In this document: positions 1-12,421 of the stretch, piece by piece
How positions within the stretch are numbered: the stretch's first letter is position 1
Layout: each line of letters starts with the position of its first letter
Assembly: GCA_030737835.1 (NCBI GenBank)
Contig: JAUJYN010000018.1
Span: forward strand, 2,604,001 to 2,668,000
Reading direction: 5' to 3'
DNA length: 64,000 nucleotides
Origin: Acorus gramineus
Lineage: Eukaryota > Streptophyta > Magnoliopsida > Acorales > Acoraceae
The notes under the pieces: model-generated
Database searches by the model: none
What the model saw: only the letters and a program-made list of their open reading frames with translations
What the model was told of the DNA's origin: nothing
Program-made: the position numbers and the translations under genes

Positions 1-606
1 TGCGAGGGGTGAGCCACACGCTCAGTGAACAGCACAACCCATGCACCACAGCTTATATTAACCACAACCAGATGTTATTAATCCACAATCTCATTATTGA
101 AAGCCACAAAATGGCAACAACTATACAATCCAGTGGGTCGCTACCGCCAACCCACTACACCCTCACCCTCACCCCTCAATAGGTGACAAAAGGATATTGG
201 GACTTACAATCCAGTAGGTCGCTACATCGCCCACCCACCACACCCTCACCCTCACCCCTCAATATGGTGACATAGGATATTGGGACTGACTAGGCTGATG
301 GTCACCCTTGGTCCACCGATAGTCTCTCCCCACTCCGTAGGCCGTTTGGCCACCCCCACATTCAGCACAGTCTGTCCCAAATCAGGAGGTGCCTACTGAT
401 GGGAGCCCCTGCACGGGACAGCCTTTCCAACGCCGGGATAGTCTCTACACGGATCCAACGAAGGGAACAGAACAGCCTATCCATCGCATATGATCCACTC
501 GGATCCGCAAACTAACACACCTCAAGAACTCTAATGTCATAAATTCTTCAGAATTCCTCCAGGGCGCATAACCAAGATGCGGGGAACATGCATAATAATA
601 ATCATT

Positions 607-706
607 AACAAGAGGTATAATAATAATTACTAACAAGAGTTATAATAATAATTACTAACAAGAGTTATAATAATAATTACTAACAAGAGTTATAATATTA
701 TTGGGA
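607..706. repeat. 25-bp tandem repeat, 4 copies, inside the LTR
   Basis: Units beginning AACAAGAG recur at 607, 632, 657 and 682, exactly 25 bp apart and nearly identical. They are AT-rich (TAATAATAATTACT core). Other LTR copies have a single unit or none at this place, so this is a local expansion. Confidence 0.85.
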
Positions 707-1229
707 CAAGAAACCTTGGGAGGGCAGCATGAGGTCCCGATACAGGACATCCCGACAACCAAACAAGGAACACGGAGTACCCTAGCCCGGGTCTCAATGT
801 TGACCTCGCAAGGCCCCTCCCAATAATATTATCTAAGGCATGCTAGCAATCAATTATATAAATTAAACTAGTAGGACACATGCATAGGCCGAGGCTTTCT
901 AGCATGAGAACAGGTGACAGGATGCATGGCTCTTACACATATCCTAAGGGTGCAAGTCTCTAACATACAAAGTCTAGGGTAGCATGCATACTACATTTTT
1001 ATCATGCTTGCATGGATCACACATTACAACAAGTTAATATAAATCCATGTGCCCCAGGGGAGGACGGTACACGCCCAAGTGCGTATAGTGCCTCCCTACT
1101 GGGTTGGATTGTCCCACTCACAGATGGTCGGGTCGTCGCACGACCGTCCGTCAAGATCTACAAAATAGGGTAATCAATTCGGTGATTAAAATGCACAAAT
1201 AAATCCAAAAATACATTAAAATACACAAG

Positions 1230-2100
1230 ATTCGGACAAGCGTACATACGGCCTGTACGCACGCGAGCCCGAGCACTCCGACTCACTCCCGAACCGCCGG
1301 GCAGCCGTACGCGCGGCCACCCGACCCAGGTGCACAGCCGCGCCTCAGCCCGCGTGCCCAGTCCCACGGCCGAGCCCAGCCAGCACGCCCGGACACCTCG
1401 CTGAGCCTCCCGGGTGCACCGTGCGCCCACCGCGCCCCTGCGCAGCAACCCGCGCGCACACCTGCACGCCCTGCGCCCCATCGCCTCGCCCCGCGCGTAC
1501 CCCGCTCGCACCACCTGCTCGCATCACCCGCTCGACCAGCCCCAGGTGCACCCACGCGCACTGCGCCCCAGCGCTGCGCCCCGCACGCGCACCCGCCCGC
1601 ACTGCGCCCTAGCGCAGTGCCCGCACACCTGCCCGCTTACACTCCCCGCTCGCACCGACTGCTCGCCCTGCGCGCACTACGCCTCCTGCGCAGCACCCGC
1701 ACACCACCCGCTCGTCCATGCGCCCCTGCGTAGCGCTCCGCGCACTGCGCCCAGCGCGCCCGACCGCACGCACCCAGCGAGCCCGTCAGCACGCGCCTAG
1801 CTCGCCTGACTGCAGCTCACCCACCTGCGCCTGCCTGCCTGCGCCTGACCGCCTGCGCCTGCCTGCCTGCGCGCGCCGCTGCCCGCATGCGCCCGAACAG
1901 AGCTCCACCCGCACGCACGCCCTCGCGCACGCCCGCGCGCACGCCCACGCTGCCCTGCTAGCATGCCTGCCCTGCCTGCCTGCCAGCCTACCCGGGACAG
2001 ACTGCCACCCTGCCCGAGCCACCTTTCCACCACCCACCGGCCACCAGTGGCCTCCGACCGCCCCCAACCACCACCGACAGCCACCAGCCGCCACCACACA
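1230..2100. repeat. GC-rich, CpG-dense low-complexity LTR core
   Basis: About 0.9 kb dominated by short permutations of CGCGC, GCACGC, CCCGC and GCCTGC. Several frames stay open on both strands because TA-containing triplets are rare, giving Arg/Ala/Pro/Cys-rich pseudo-proteins with no recognisable domain. Equivalent tracts lie at about 6620-7620, 12860-13370, 19800-20270, 28560-29100, 54930-55250 and 61100-61500. Confidence 0.8.
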
Positions 2101-2914
2101 CCCAAAACACCCCCTAACATGCATCTAAACATGGAAAAGAAAGAAAGAACCCTTACCCAAGGAAAGGAGAGGAAGAGAAGGGGACCGGGAGCTCTTCGTG
2201 CACCGAAACACCTCCCCAAAGACCTCCACCACCAAGCTCTTCCTCAGCCCTCGAAATGGCTGAAATCAGAGGAGAAAAGAGGGCGTAAGAGGGGGCTAAA
2301 CACGTCGGAACTTGAATCCGAGACCACCGGTGGATAGATCGGGATAAGATCTAACCTTTCTATTCTTTGTGTTTTTGGTTTCAAGCACTCTAACTAGCTC
2401 AAAACCAAGAAAAAGAGAGAGGGGGAGAGAGAAAGCTAAATGGAGAAGAAGATGAATAGTGGGGAGATATTTTAGCTCACTTAAATATAACCTCTCACTT
2501 AGATTAGGGTTAACCTAGGTTTAATTAGGTTTAAGAGAGGATTAGGGGGGTTTTAAGTGAGCTTTGACTTGGGTCAACTCAACCACACAAAAAAACAAAA
2601 AGGGTTGACCAAGTCATGGGCCCACTTTGACCGAGTCAACTCTCCCAATGACTTCTCGCTCGGTCAAAACCCGGATACGCCGCGGAACTGTGAAATTCTG
2701 AAACGTACCGGAATTCGATGAAATTTTCGTGAGTGGCTTGGAATGGCACCAGGACACATAATATGCAGTTAGATTCTCGATCGGAGTCCTCAAACTCAGG
2801 ACGATAGCTAACAGTCCAAGATTTTAGCGGTTCCGATCGAAAAACAAAAAAAATTGAAAACTGCCAGAATGTCCCAATGTTGACCAGAAGGTTAAAAGTG
2901 ACACATATATAACA

Positions 2915-4094
2915 CATATCTTCCACCACTTGAAACTTTTGATAGAGAGTGAGAGAGAGAGCCTTAATTGAGAGAGAAGGAAATCTATTTTCTACCCAAA
3001 TATACTCTCCAAAAACCCGCTTCCCATTGTTTAGAGTCTGGACCACCCTGGCCAAGCCAAACCAAATCCATACCTAAGTGATGTTCAAATCTAGCATATC
3101 TTAAACCCAAGCACCAGGTGGCTAGTCCAAACCAGCCGTCGAACAGAGGCAGCTAGGTTCACGTAATTGGCGCCCTTCTCCCCTTTTTTAGTAGCCTTCT
3201 TTGTCAAATTCCCACTAAATAGAAAGAATTCTCCATTTTCACCTCTGTAAGCGGCCAGCTGTAGCTCAAAGAAGAGAATCCTACAATCTACCCGAGCGAG
3301 GCAATCAACAGAAACACCAATTTTTCTGTCTTTTGAGAAAGCAGGTGATGATCACATTTTGTCATTCTGAGAGGGGCTTTGGGCCATTCAAAAAAGACCC
3401 TTCGGGCGGTGATCTGATTTGTCGTGAGATGAACTCCACCAAGCTTTAGAGACCCCTGAATTTCCATACTGACACTCACAACCTCTAGCATGGCCTCATC
3501 GATGAACTCTTTAAAATGACTAGAAAATTGAGGAGACTCCCGAAGCACACCCACCTCCACCGCCTTGAAGCACGCTAGGGATCATTCATAACGAACAGTA
3601 GAGACACCTCATCAGCCCTTATACCCCGAAGAGGCCTGACACCCTCCCTTCCCTCAACCTCCCTACAAGTGCACATGAACCTCACTGCATCACCTCCTAC
3701 CTCTACCCTTCCTTGTGACTCCCCAACGGACAAAACTACCAACTCCAGAACCCCATCTTGAACCACCAACTCCATTACACACCCCCTGTCGCGCCCCTGC
3801 TCTGCTCCATCACCCACACCACATTGCCTTTCAGATCCCAAAATGTAATAGACCCAACTATAGATGACCCTGAATTCCCTGGCTCCTTCATAAGCAAATC
3901 GTGAACAAAACCTGGAGAGAGATCACTGCCCAACCCACCCTTTCCCACACCAGAATTGCAAGAAACACTTATAGGGCTATAGATGTCCCAACTTTGTAAA
4001 GGGAACCATTTCCATTCAACATGTCCAGAACTGTTCATATCACAAGCCCACGAGTCCCCACTAATGCTATCAGGCTCCGACCCAAAATTGGAAG
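2915..4094. other. Unassigned 1.2-kb segment between two LTRs
   Basis: This is the only stretch in the first 31 kb that does not resemble the LTR family. On the minus strand it has modest open stretches (about 3288-3560, 3575-3841 and 3775-4038) in adjacent frames. They read like ordinary protein rather than low complexity, for example the Phe-Lys-Glu-Phe-Ile-Asp-Glu run in the first. I do not recognise a family. It could be the relic of a host gene or of a LINE-type ORF1. Confidence 0.35.
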
Positions 4095-4497
4095 TGTTAT
4101 ATATGTGTCACTTTTAGCCTTCTGGTCACCATTGGAGCATTCTGGCAGTTTTTCAACTTTTTCTTTTTTCGATCGGAACCGCTAAAATTTTGGACTTTTA
4201 GCCATCATCTTGAGTTTGAGAACTCCGATTAAAAATCTAACTGCACATTATGTGTGCTGGTGCCATTTCAAGCCACTCGGGAAAATTTCATCGAATTCCA
4301 GCAACGTTTCAGAATTTCACAGTTCCGAATCGTATCCGCGTTTCGACCAAGCGAGAAGTCATTGAGAGACTTGACCAAGTCAAAGATAACTTTGACCAAG
4401 TCAAGTTTGACCCTTGACTTGGTCAATGGGTTTTGTTTGTTTGTGTGGCTAGGTTGACTTGAGGTCAAAGTTCACCAAATGATGTAAAAACCTAAGT

Positions 4498-4534
<37 letters not shown>
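4498..4534. repeat. (TG)n microsatellite
   Basis: About 18 uninterrupted GT dinucleotides inside the plus-oriented LTR. Confidence 0.95.
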
Positions 4535-4540
<6 letters not shown>

Positions 4541-4963
4541 AACCAAGTGAAGTCCACGCCCACAAATAATCCTTCTTCTTCATTATTCTCTCACTCTCAC
4601 ACACCAAAACCTCATCTCCCCTTCCTTTGTTTCCTCTTTTTGATCTAGTAGAAGAGGTGGAAATGGAAAGCCATTGAAGGAGAAAAGGAAGGTGAGGTCT
4701 CGATCTACCTTTCTATGGTTTTGTTTTTGGATTTCCCCTATGTTGACCTCCTCTCTTGGCTCCCTTTCTCCCCTGATTTTCAGCCTTTGCTAGGGTTGAG
4801 GGAGATCTTGGTGGTGGTGGCCTTGGTGGTGGCGTTTCGGTGCGAGAAGGGCACCCGAGTCCCCCTTTGGTTCTTCCTCCCTTGGGTGAGTCTTTCCTCC
4901 TCCCTTTCCTTGTTTAGATGCATGTTAGGGTGTGCATATGGAGTATGCATGGTATGCATGTGT

Positions 4964-7900
4964 TGTCACGCCCCAGGGCCGGCCGACCTTGGGACGCGGC
5001 AAGTGTATATATGATATCAGTAAACAAGAGTTCAATAACATACTCACACAACAGCTAAAAATGACAACACAGATAAAAGCAGGGCTGACATAATATATAC
5101 ACCAAAAGCGGAAGCTAAAAGACTGAATCTGTAATCCAAAACATATTACAGATTCGATACATAATCAATTGTCCTGTGAGAGCCAATATATATACAAAGA
5201 CATCCAAATAATACACAAACACGTGCCCAAGCACGGAATATAATACATACAAGCAAAAGGGATGCTGATAGCCTCTAATACTCGCGGGACGTGGCGCTAC
5301 TCCGCTACTGATGAAGTCCCTCGGGGAGCTCCTCCTCCAGATCCGACTCAGATGACACTGAAAAAGGTTTTTATGCAAGGGGTGAGCCATACGCTCAGTG
5401 AATAGCACGACCCATGCATCACAATTTATATTAACCACAACCAGATATTATTAATCCACAATCACATTACTCAAGCCACAAAATGGCAACAACTCCACAA
5501 ACCAGTGGGTCGCTCCTGCCAACCCACTTCACCCTCACCCTCACCTCTCAATGGGTGACCAAGGATATTGGGACTAACTACACAAAACCAGCGGGTCGCT
5601 ACCGCCAACCCGCTACACCCTCACCCTCACTGGGTGACCAAGGATATTGGGACTTACAATCCAGTGGGTCGCCACATCGCCGGCCCACCATACCCTCACC
5701 CTCACCCTCAATAGGTGACCTAGGCTCTTGGGAGTGACTAGGTTGTTGGTCACCCTTGGTCCACTGATAGTCTCTCCCCACTCCGTAGGTCGTTTGGCCA
5801 CTCCCACATTCAGCACAGTCCTTCTACCAAATCAGGAGGCGCCTACTGATGGGAGCCCCTGCACGGGACGACCTTCCAACGCCGGGGTAGTCTCTACACG
5901 GATCCAATGAAGGGAACAGAACAGCCTATCCATCGCATATGATCCACTCGGATCCGCAGACAACACATCCTAGCAACTCTAATGTCCTGAATTCCTCAGA
6001 ATTCCTCCAGGGCGCATAACCAAGATGCGGGGAACATGCATAATAGTTATAACAAGGTTGGAATATTAACGGGGAAAGAATCCTTGGGAGGGCAGCGTGA
6101 GGTCCCGATATAGGACATCCCGACAACCAAACAAGGAACACGGAGTACCCTAGCCCGGGTCTCACCGCTGTCCTCGCGAGGCCCCTCCCCTATGATATTC
6201 GCTAAGACAGGCTAATAATCACATGCTCGCATTTTATTTAAATAAATTAAACTAAATGGGAACATGCATCGGTCGGGCTTCCTAGCATGGAAACATGATA
6301 ACAGGGTGCATGGCTCTGATACGGGTCCTAAGGGTATAAGTCCCTAGCATGCAAATCTAGGGTGGCATGCATACTACAGATTATCATGCTTTCATAGCTT
6401 TTCATATTAACAGGTTAATATTTACTATGGTGCCCCAGGGGAGGGCGGTACACGCCCAAGTGCATGTAACGCCTCCCTACTGGGTTGGATCGTCCCACTC
6501 ACCGAAGATCGGGTCGTCGCGCGACCGTCCGTCAAGATCTGCAAGACAGGCATTTATACGGTGAGTAAAATCCACAAATACATCAAAATACTCAAAAAAA
6601 TACCCAACACTCTGGCAAACATGCATACGACTCGTACGCACGCTAGCCCGAGCACTCCGGCTCACTCCCGCACCACCGGCAACCATCCGCACGGCCACCC
6701 GATCCCCGGATGCACCGCCGCGCCTCAGCCCGCGCACCCAGGCGCACCGCCGGTCCGCTGCCCGCACGCCTGGACCCGCAGCCGAGCCACCCGGTGCGCC
6801 GTGCGCCCACTGCGCCCCGTCGCAGCAGCCCGCGCGCACCCCGCACACCCCGCGCTGACCTGCGAGCACACCGCACGCCCCGCGCGCCCAGCGCCTCGCC
6901 CCGCACGCACCACGCGCGCACTTCCAGCCCCGCTCCGCGCGCACTCCGCGCGCACCACCAGCCTCGACCCGCGCGCACGCCTGCGCCTCTGCCCTCCTCA
7001 CCCCGCGCACGCCTGCGCCTCAGCCCAGCTCCCCGCGTGCATACTCCTCTGCAGTGCCCAGCGCCCGGGGCTCAGCACCCGCGAGTAGCTCCCAGCGCTC
7101 AGCGCCCAGCACCCGGGACCCTCACCCAGCGCCCAGCCGCACGCCCGCGCAACACGCGCCCAGCGCGCCTGGCAGCACGCGCCCAGCGCGCCTGCCAGCC
7201 TGCCCGCGCTGCCTGCCTGCGCGCATCGCCGAGTGGCCCGAGCACTGCTCGCCTGCACGCCTGGCCACTGCTTGCCTGATGCTCGAGCACTTCCAGCCCA
7301 GCACGCCTGCATGCTCAGCCTGCCTGCCCGGCCTACCAGCACGCACAGCCCAGCCATCCTACCCTGCACGCCTAGCCCTTCCCAGCGCGCCCAGCACGCC
7401 TGCAGCACCACCCGAGCGCACGCCGCGCGCACGCCTGCGTGCACGCACTTGCGCGCCCGGCCACCTGGTGCCCCAGCCTGCTGCGCCCGCTGCCAACCCT
7501 CCCGGGACAGCCACCCAACCTACCCGGTCAGCCTGGCTCCCTCCACCGGCCACTCCAAGGCCTCCAACCACCACCACAGCCCCCATGACGGCCATCCACC
7601 ACCGCCGACCGCCTCCTAACCTCAAACCCACCTCCTAACATACATCTATCCAAGAAAAAGAGAGAAAAAGAGGCTTACCAAGGGGAGGAAGGGAAGTCCG
7701 GTTGCTCCCCGCGCACCAAAACCTCTCCCAAAAGGCTTCCAACGCCCGGATCTCTCTCGGCCTTCGAAATGGTCCAAATCAGGGAAGAAGAGAGGGGGGA
7801 TGGAGGGGCAAAACTCGTTGGAATTCGAATTTGAAAGCACCGGGGTGTAGATCCGATCTACACTTCCTATGCTTTAGGTTTTTGGGTTTGAGGGGTCTAA

Positions 7901-8259
7901 GGGCCTCAAATGGGAGAAAAAGAGAGAGGGGAGAGAGAAATCAATTTGGTAGGGATGATGAATAGTGCTATAAAAAATTAGATCTCATATATATATAGCA
8001 AGTGACTTAAAAACCCGGATACGCCCCGGAACTGCAAAATTTCAGAAACGTTACCGGAATTCAATGAAATTTTTGTGAGAGGCCTAAAATGGCACCAGGA
8101 CACAAAATATGCAGTTAGATTTCCAATCGGAGTCATCTAACTCAGGACGATAGCTAACAGTCCAAAAATTAGCGGTTCCGATCGAAAATCGAAAAAAATG
8201 AAAAACTGCCAGAACGCTCCAACGGTTACCAGCAGGCTAAAAGTGACACATATTTAACA
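4964..8259 (-). mobile_element. Solo LTR (Ty3/gypsy) with 5-bp TSD TGTGT, nested in another LTR
   Basis: The element opens TGTCACGCCCC and closes ATTTAACA, the two family termini read in minus orientation. It is flanked by TGTGT at 4959-4963 and TGTGT at 8260-8264, a perfect 5-bp target duplication. Its 3.3-kb length is mostly the GC-rich core plus flanking modules. No PBS, PPT or coding internal region lies between the termini, so it is a solo LTR left by LTR-LTR recombination. It is younger than the LTR it splits. Confidence 0.9.
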
Positions 8260-9948
8260 TGTGTGTTAGGGGTGTGGGAGGGCTGAGGAAGGGAGTGGGT
8301 TTGGCTCGGGCGCACGTGCGCGTGAGTCTACGGGCGCAGGCAGTGCAGGCGCGCGCAGTCGGGCGCGCTGGGGGCGTGCGCGCGGTGTGCTGCGCGGGGA
8401 GCGCAGTGAATAGCACACCTCAAATGTAGAATGCATGCTACCCTAGTCTTTGTATGTTAGGGACTTACGCCCTTAGGATAGGTGTAAGAGCCATGCACCA
8501 TGCCCCCTGTTTTCATGCTAGGAAACCTCGGCCTTCGCATGCGTCCTACTAGTTTATTTATTAAATTAAATGCTAGTGTATGTTAAACGCATGCCTTAGA
8601 TAATATTATAGGGAGGAGCCTTGCGAGGTCAACATTGAGACCCGTGTTAGGGTACTCCGTGTTCCTTGTTTGGTTGTCGGGATGTCCTGTATCGGGACCT
8701 CATGCTGCCCTCCCAAGGTTTCTAGTCCCATTAATATTATAAGTAATGTTATACAACTTGTATGATTATTAGCACATTTAGTGAATATTATAGGGGAGGG
8801 GCCTTGCGAGGACAGTGGTGAGACCCGGGTTAGGGTACTCCGTGTTCCTTGTTTGGTTGTCGGGGTATCCTATATCGGGAACTCACGCCGCCCTCCGAGT
8901 TCTTTCCCCCAATGATATTACAACCTTGCTTTTATCGTACATGTTCCCCGCATCTTGGTTATGCGCCCTGGAGGAACTCTGAAAAGTTCATGACATTAGA
9001 GTTGTAGAGATGTGTTGTCGGCGGATCCGAGTGGATCATATGCGTATGGATGGGCTGTTCTGTCTCCCTTCGTTGGATCCGTGTAGAGACTGCCCCAGCG
9101 TGATAAGGTCGTCCCTTCCGAGGGCTCCCATCACTAGGCGCCTCCCGATATTTGTGACGGACTGCGCTGAAGTTATGGGTGAAGGCCAGCGGCCTACGGA
9201 GTGGAGGAGGGACTATCGGTGGACCAAGGGTGACCAACAGCCTAGTCAGTCCCAATATCCTATGTCACCCGTGGTAGGGTGAGGGTGAGGGTGTAGTGGG
9301 TTGGCGATGAGCGACCTACTGGATTTGTGGTTGGATGATTATCAGTCCCAATAGCCTATGTCACCCATTGATGGGTGAGGGTGAGGGTGTGGTGGTTCGG
9401 CGAGGTATAAACCACTGGATTATGTTGTTATGTCACTTAGAGGCTGGATAAATAATGGAATTGTGGTAAATATTGTCTGTGATGCATGGGTTGTGCTGTT
9501 CACTGAGCGTGTGGCTCACCCCTCGCATATGTTTTTCCCCAGTGGTCACTGAGCCTGAGCTGGAGCCGGAGCAGCAGTTGGAGCTTTCCGAGGGATTCCT
9601 TCAGTAGCGGAGCAGCGCTACGTTCCGTGAATGCCAGAGGTTATCAGCATCCCGTCTTGGCTGTATGTATTTTATTTCCGTGCTTGGCACGTGTTTGTAT
9701 ATATTCAGTTGTTATTTGTATATATTGGCTCTCACAAGACAGATGATTGTGTATCGAGTCTGTAGAATGTTTATTTACAGATTCAGTCTTCTTGCTTACG
9801 CATTTGGTGTATATAATATGTCAGCCTCTTTGTTGTCTGTGTGTCATTCTGGTTGTTTGTGTATGATATATTATTGACCTCTTGTGTAGATTCTGATATT
9901 TTATATACACTTGCCGCGTCCCGGGGACGGCCGCCCTGGGGCGTGACA

Positions 9949-11770
9949 ATTAGCCCCTCCGTCCCCCCTCTCTTCTCCTCTGTTTTGGACAATTTCGAGG
10001 GCCAAGATAGATCCGAGCGTTGGAAGCCCTTTGGGAAAGGTTTCGGTGCGCGGAGAGCATCCGGATATCCCTTCCTCCCCTTGATCCTGACGGGCGATCG
10101 CGCGACGACCCGAACTTCGGTGAGTGGGACAATCCAACCCAGTAGAGAGGGGTCATACGCATTTGGGCGTATACCGACCTCTCCTGGGGCACCATGGATG
10201 TATATTAATCTGCAGTAATATGTAGTCCATGCTTGCATGATTTAAATGTAGAATGCATGCTACCCTAGTCTTTGTATGTTAGGGACTTGCAGCCATAGGA
10301 TAGGTGTAAGAGCCATGCACCATGCCCCCCTGTTTTCATGTTAGGAAACCTCGGCATATGCATGCGTCCTACTAGTTTATTTATTAAATTGAATGCTAGT
10401 GTATGTTAAATCGCATGCCTTAGATAATATTTTAGGGAGGAGCCTTGCGAGGTCAACATTGAGACCCGTGTTAGGGTACTCCGTGTTCCTTGTTTGGTTG
10501 TCGGGATGTCCTGTATCGGGACCTCATGCTGCCCTCCCAAGGATTCTAGTCCCAGTAATATTATAAGTAATGTTATATAACTGGTATGATTATTAGCATA
10601 TTAGTGAATATTATAGGGGAGGGGCCTTGCGAGGACAGCGGTGAGACCCGGGTTAGGGTACTCCGTGTTCCTTGTTTGGTTGTCGGGGTATCCTATATCA
10701 GGAACTCACGCCGCCCTCCCGAGTTCTTTCCCCCAATGATATTACAACCTTGCTTTTATTGTACGTGTTCCCCGCATCTTTGTTATGCGCCCTGGAGGAA
10801 CTCTGAAGAGTTCATGGCATTAGAGTTGTAGAGATGTGTTTTCGGCGGATCCGAGTGGATCATATGCGTATGGATAGGCTGTTCTGTTTTCCTTCGTTGG
10901 ATCCGTGTAGAGACTGCCCCAGCGTGATAAGGTCGTCCCTTTCGAGGGCTCCCATCAGTAGGCGCCTCCCGATATTTGTGACGGACTGTGCTGAAGTTAT
11001 GGGTGAAGGCCAGCGGCCTACGGAGTGGAGGAGAGACTATCGGTGGACCAAGGGTGACCAACAGCCTAGTCAGTCCCAAAATCCTATGTCACCCGTGGTA
11101 GGGTGAGGGTGAGGGTGTAGTGGGTTGGCGATGAGCGACCTACTGGATTTTTGGATGGATGACTATCAGTCCCAATAGCCTATGTCACCCATTGATGGGT
11201 GAGGGTGAGGGTGTGGTGGTTCGGCGAGGTACGAACCACTGGATTATGTTGTTATGTCATTTAGAGGCTGGATTAATAATGGAATTGTGGTAAATATTGT
11301 CTGTGATGCATGGGTTGTGCTGTTCATTGAGTGTGTGGCTCACCCCTCGCATATGTTTTTCCCCAGTGGTCACTGAGCCTGAGCTGGAGCCGGAGCAGCA
11401 GTTGGTGCTTTCCGAGGGATTCCTTCAGTAGCGGAGCAACGCTACGTTCCGCGAGTGCCAGAGGTTATCAGCATCCCTTCTTGGCTGTATGTATTTTATT
11501 TCCGTGCTTGGCACGCGTTTGTATATATTCAGTTGTATTGGTGTATATTGGCTCTCACAGGACAGATGATTGAGTATCGAGTCTATAGAATGTTTATTTA
11601 CAGATTCAGTCTTTTGCTTCCGCATTTGGTGTATATATCATGTCAGCCCCTTTGTTGTCTGTGTGTCATTCGGGTTGTTTGTGTATGATATATTATTGAC
11701 CTCCTGTGTAGTTTCTGATATTTTATATACACTTGCCGCGTCCCGGGGACGGCTGCCCTGGGGCCTGACA
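9949..11770 (+). mobile_element. Ty3/gypsy LTR fragment, plus orientation
   Basis: A partial LTR abutting the end of the 4095-9948 copy. It begins in the LTR interior (CCCCTCTCTTCTCC box) and runs to a family 3' terminus ending CCTGACA at 11770. It closely parallels 8400-9948, including two GGGTGA clusters and the GATCCGAGTGGATC motif. It is an incomplete LTR with no coding region. Confidence 0.75.
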
Positions 11771-12421
11771 AAAACAGGGGAGAAAAGAGAGGGGGAGAAG
11801 GGGCAAAACTCGCCGGAATTCGAATTTGAAACCACCGGGGTGTAGATCGGGACCCGATCTACCCTTTCTATGATTTAGGTTTTAAGCTTTGGGCACTCTA
11901 AGGGGCTCAAAAGCTTGTTTTTGAGAGAGGGGGAGAGAGAAATCAAAAGGAAGAAGATGATGAATAGTGCATGAACTTTTCCATCTCTCACTTAAATACT
12001 TCTCACTTTGATTAGGGTAATTAGGTTTAATTAGGGCTTAAGCTAGGTCTAGGTTAACTTAGGTGAGGTTTGACCCTAGTCAACCCAACCACACTAAAAG
12101 CCAAAACCAATTGACCAAGTCAAGGTCCAACTTTGACCCAGTCAAAGTCTCCCAATGCCTTTTCGCTCGGTCAAAACCCGGATACGCCCCGAAACTGCAA
12201 AATTCAGAACGTTACCGGAATTCGACGAAATTTTTGTGAGAGGCCTAAAATGGCACCAGGACACCTAATATGCAGTTATATTTTCAATCGGAGTCCTCTA
12301 GCTCAGGACGATAGCTAACAGTCCAAAATTTTAGCGGTTCCGATCGAAAAAAAAAAAAACCGAAAAACTGCCAGAATGCTCCAACGGTTACCAGAAGGTT
12401 AAAAGTGACACATACATAACA
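11771..12421 (-). mobile_element. Ty3/gypsy LTR fragment, minus orientation (LTR 5' part)
   Basis: It starts abruptly in the LTR interior (AAAACAGGGGAGAAAAGAG) and proceeds to the family 5' terminus near 12421 (CACATACATAACA). It lies tail to tail with the preceding plus-oriented piece. It contains the CCCGGATACGCC box and the GTTACCGGAATTCGA box shared by all copies. Confidence 0.75.

Larger units (their letters stand above)
1..2914 (-). mobile_element. Ty3/gypsy long LTR, minus orientation, cut by the window edge
   Basis: Fossil LTR of the large-LTR family that fills the left half of the window. Its high-coordinate end shows the family 5' terminus (reverse complement of TGTTATATATGTGTCAC), and modules recur in the same order as in the copies at 4964-8259 and 53575-56130: the CCCTCAC repeats, the GAATTC palindrome with the GGCGCATAAC box, the GC-rich core, and the CCGGATACGCC box. 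The other LTR end lies left of the window. No polypurine tract follows position 2914, so this is a solo LTR or the 5' LTR of a minus-strand element. No coding capacity is claimed; apparent open frames are by-products of the GC-rich core. Confidence 0.8.
4095..9948 (+). mobile_element. Ty3/gypsy LTR, plus orientation, split by an inserted solo LTR
   Basis: The LTR starts TGTTATATATGTGTCAC at 4095 and ends GGGGCGTGACA at 9948. It is interrupted at 4964-8259 by an oppositely oriented LTR of the same family; without that insertion it is about 2.55 kb, the family's usual size. The plus strand carries the GGGTGA repeats, the GAATTC palindrome and the terminal GACGGCCGCCCTGGGGCG box. The flanks (GGAAG and ATTAG) do not match as a target duplication, so one flank has probably been rearranged. 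No internal region is attached. Confidence 0.8.

Noticed and set aside
541-562. GAATTC palindrome near the GGCGCATAAC box as a heat-shock element
   Set aside because: The conserved palindrome does not keep the alternating 2-bp spacing of GAA/TTC units required of a heat-shock element.
1414-2337. Several overlapping open frames of 60-140 codons on both strands, Arg/Ala/Pro/Cys-rich
   Set aside because: They come from the GC-rich LTR core, where stop triplets are rare; no domain, no conserved frame between LTR copies. The same holds at 6477-7638, 12816-13462, 19488-20283, 28313-29377, 54733-55327 and 61057-61782.
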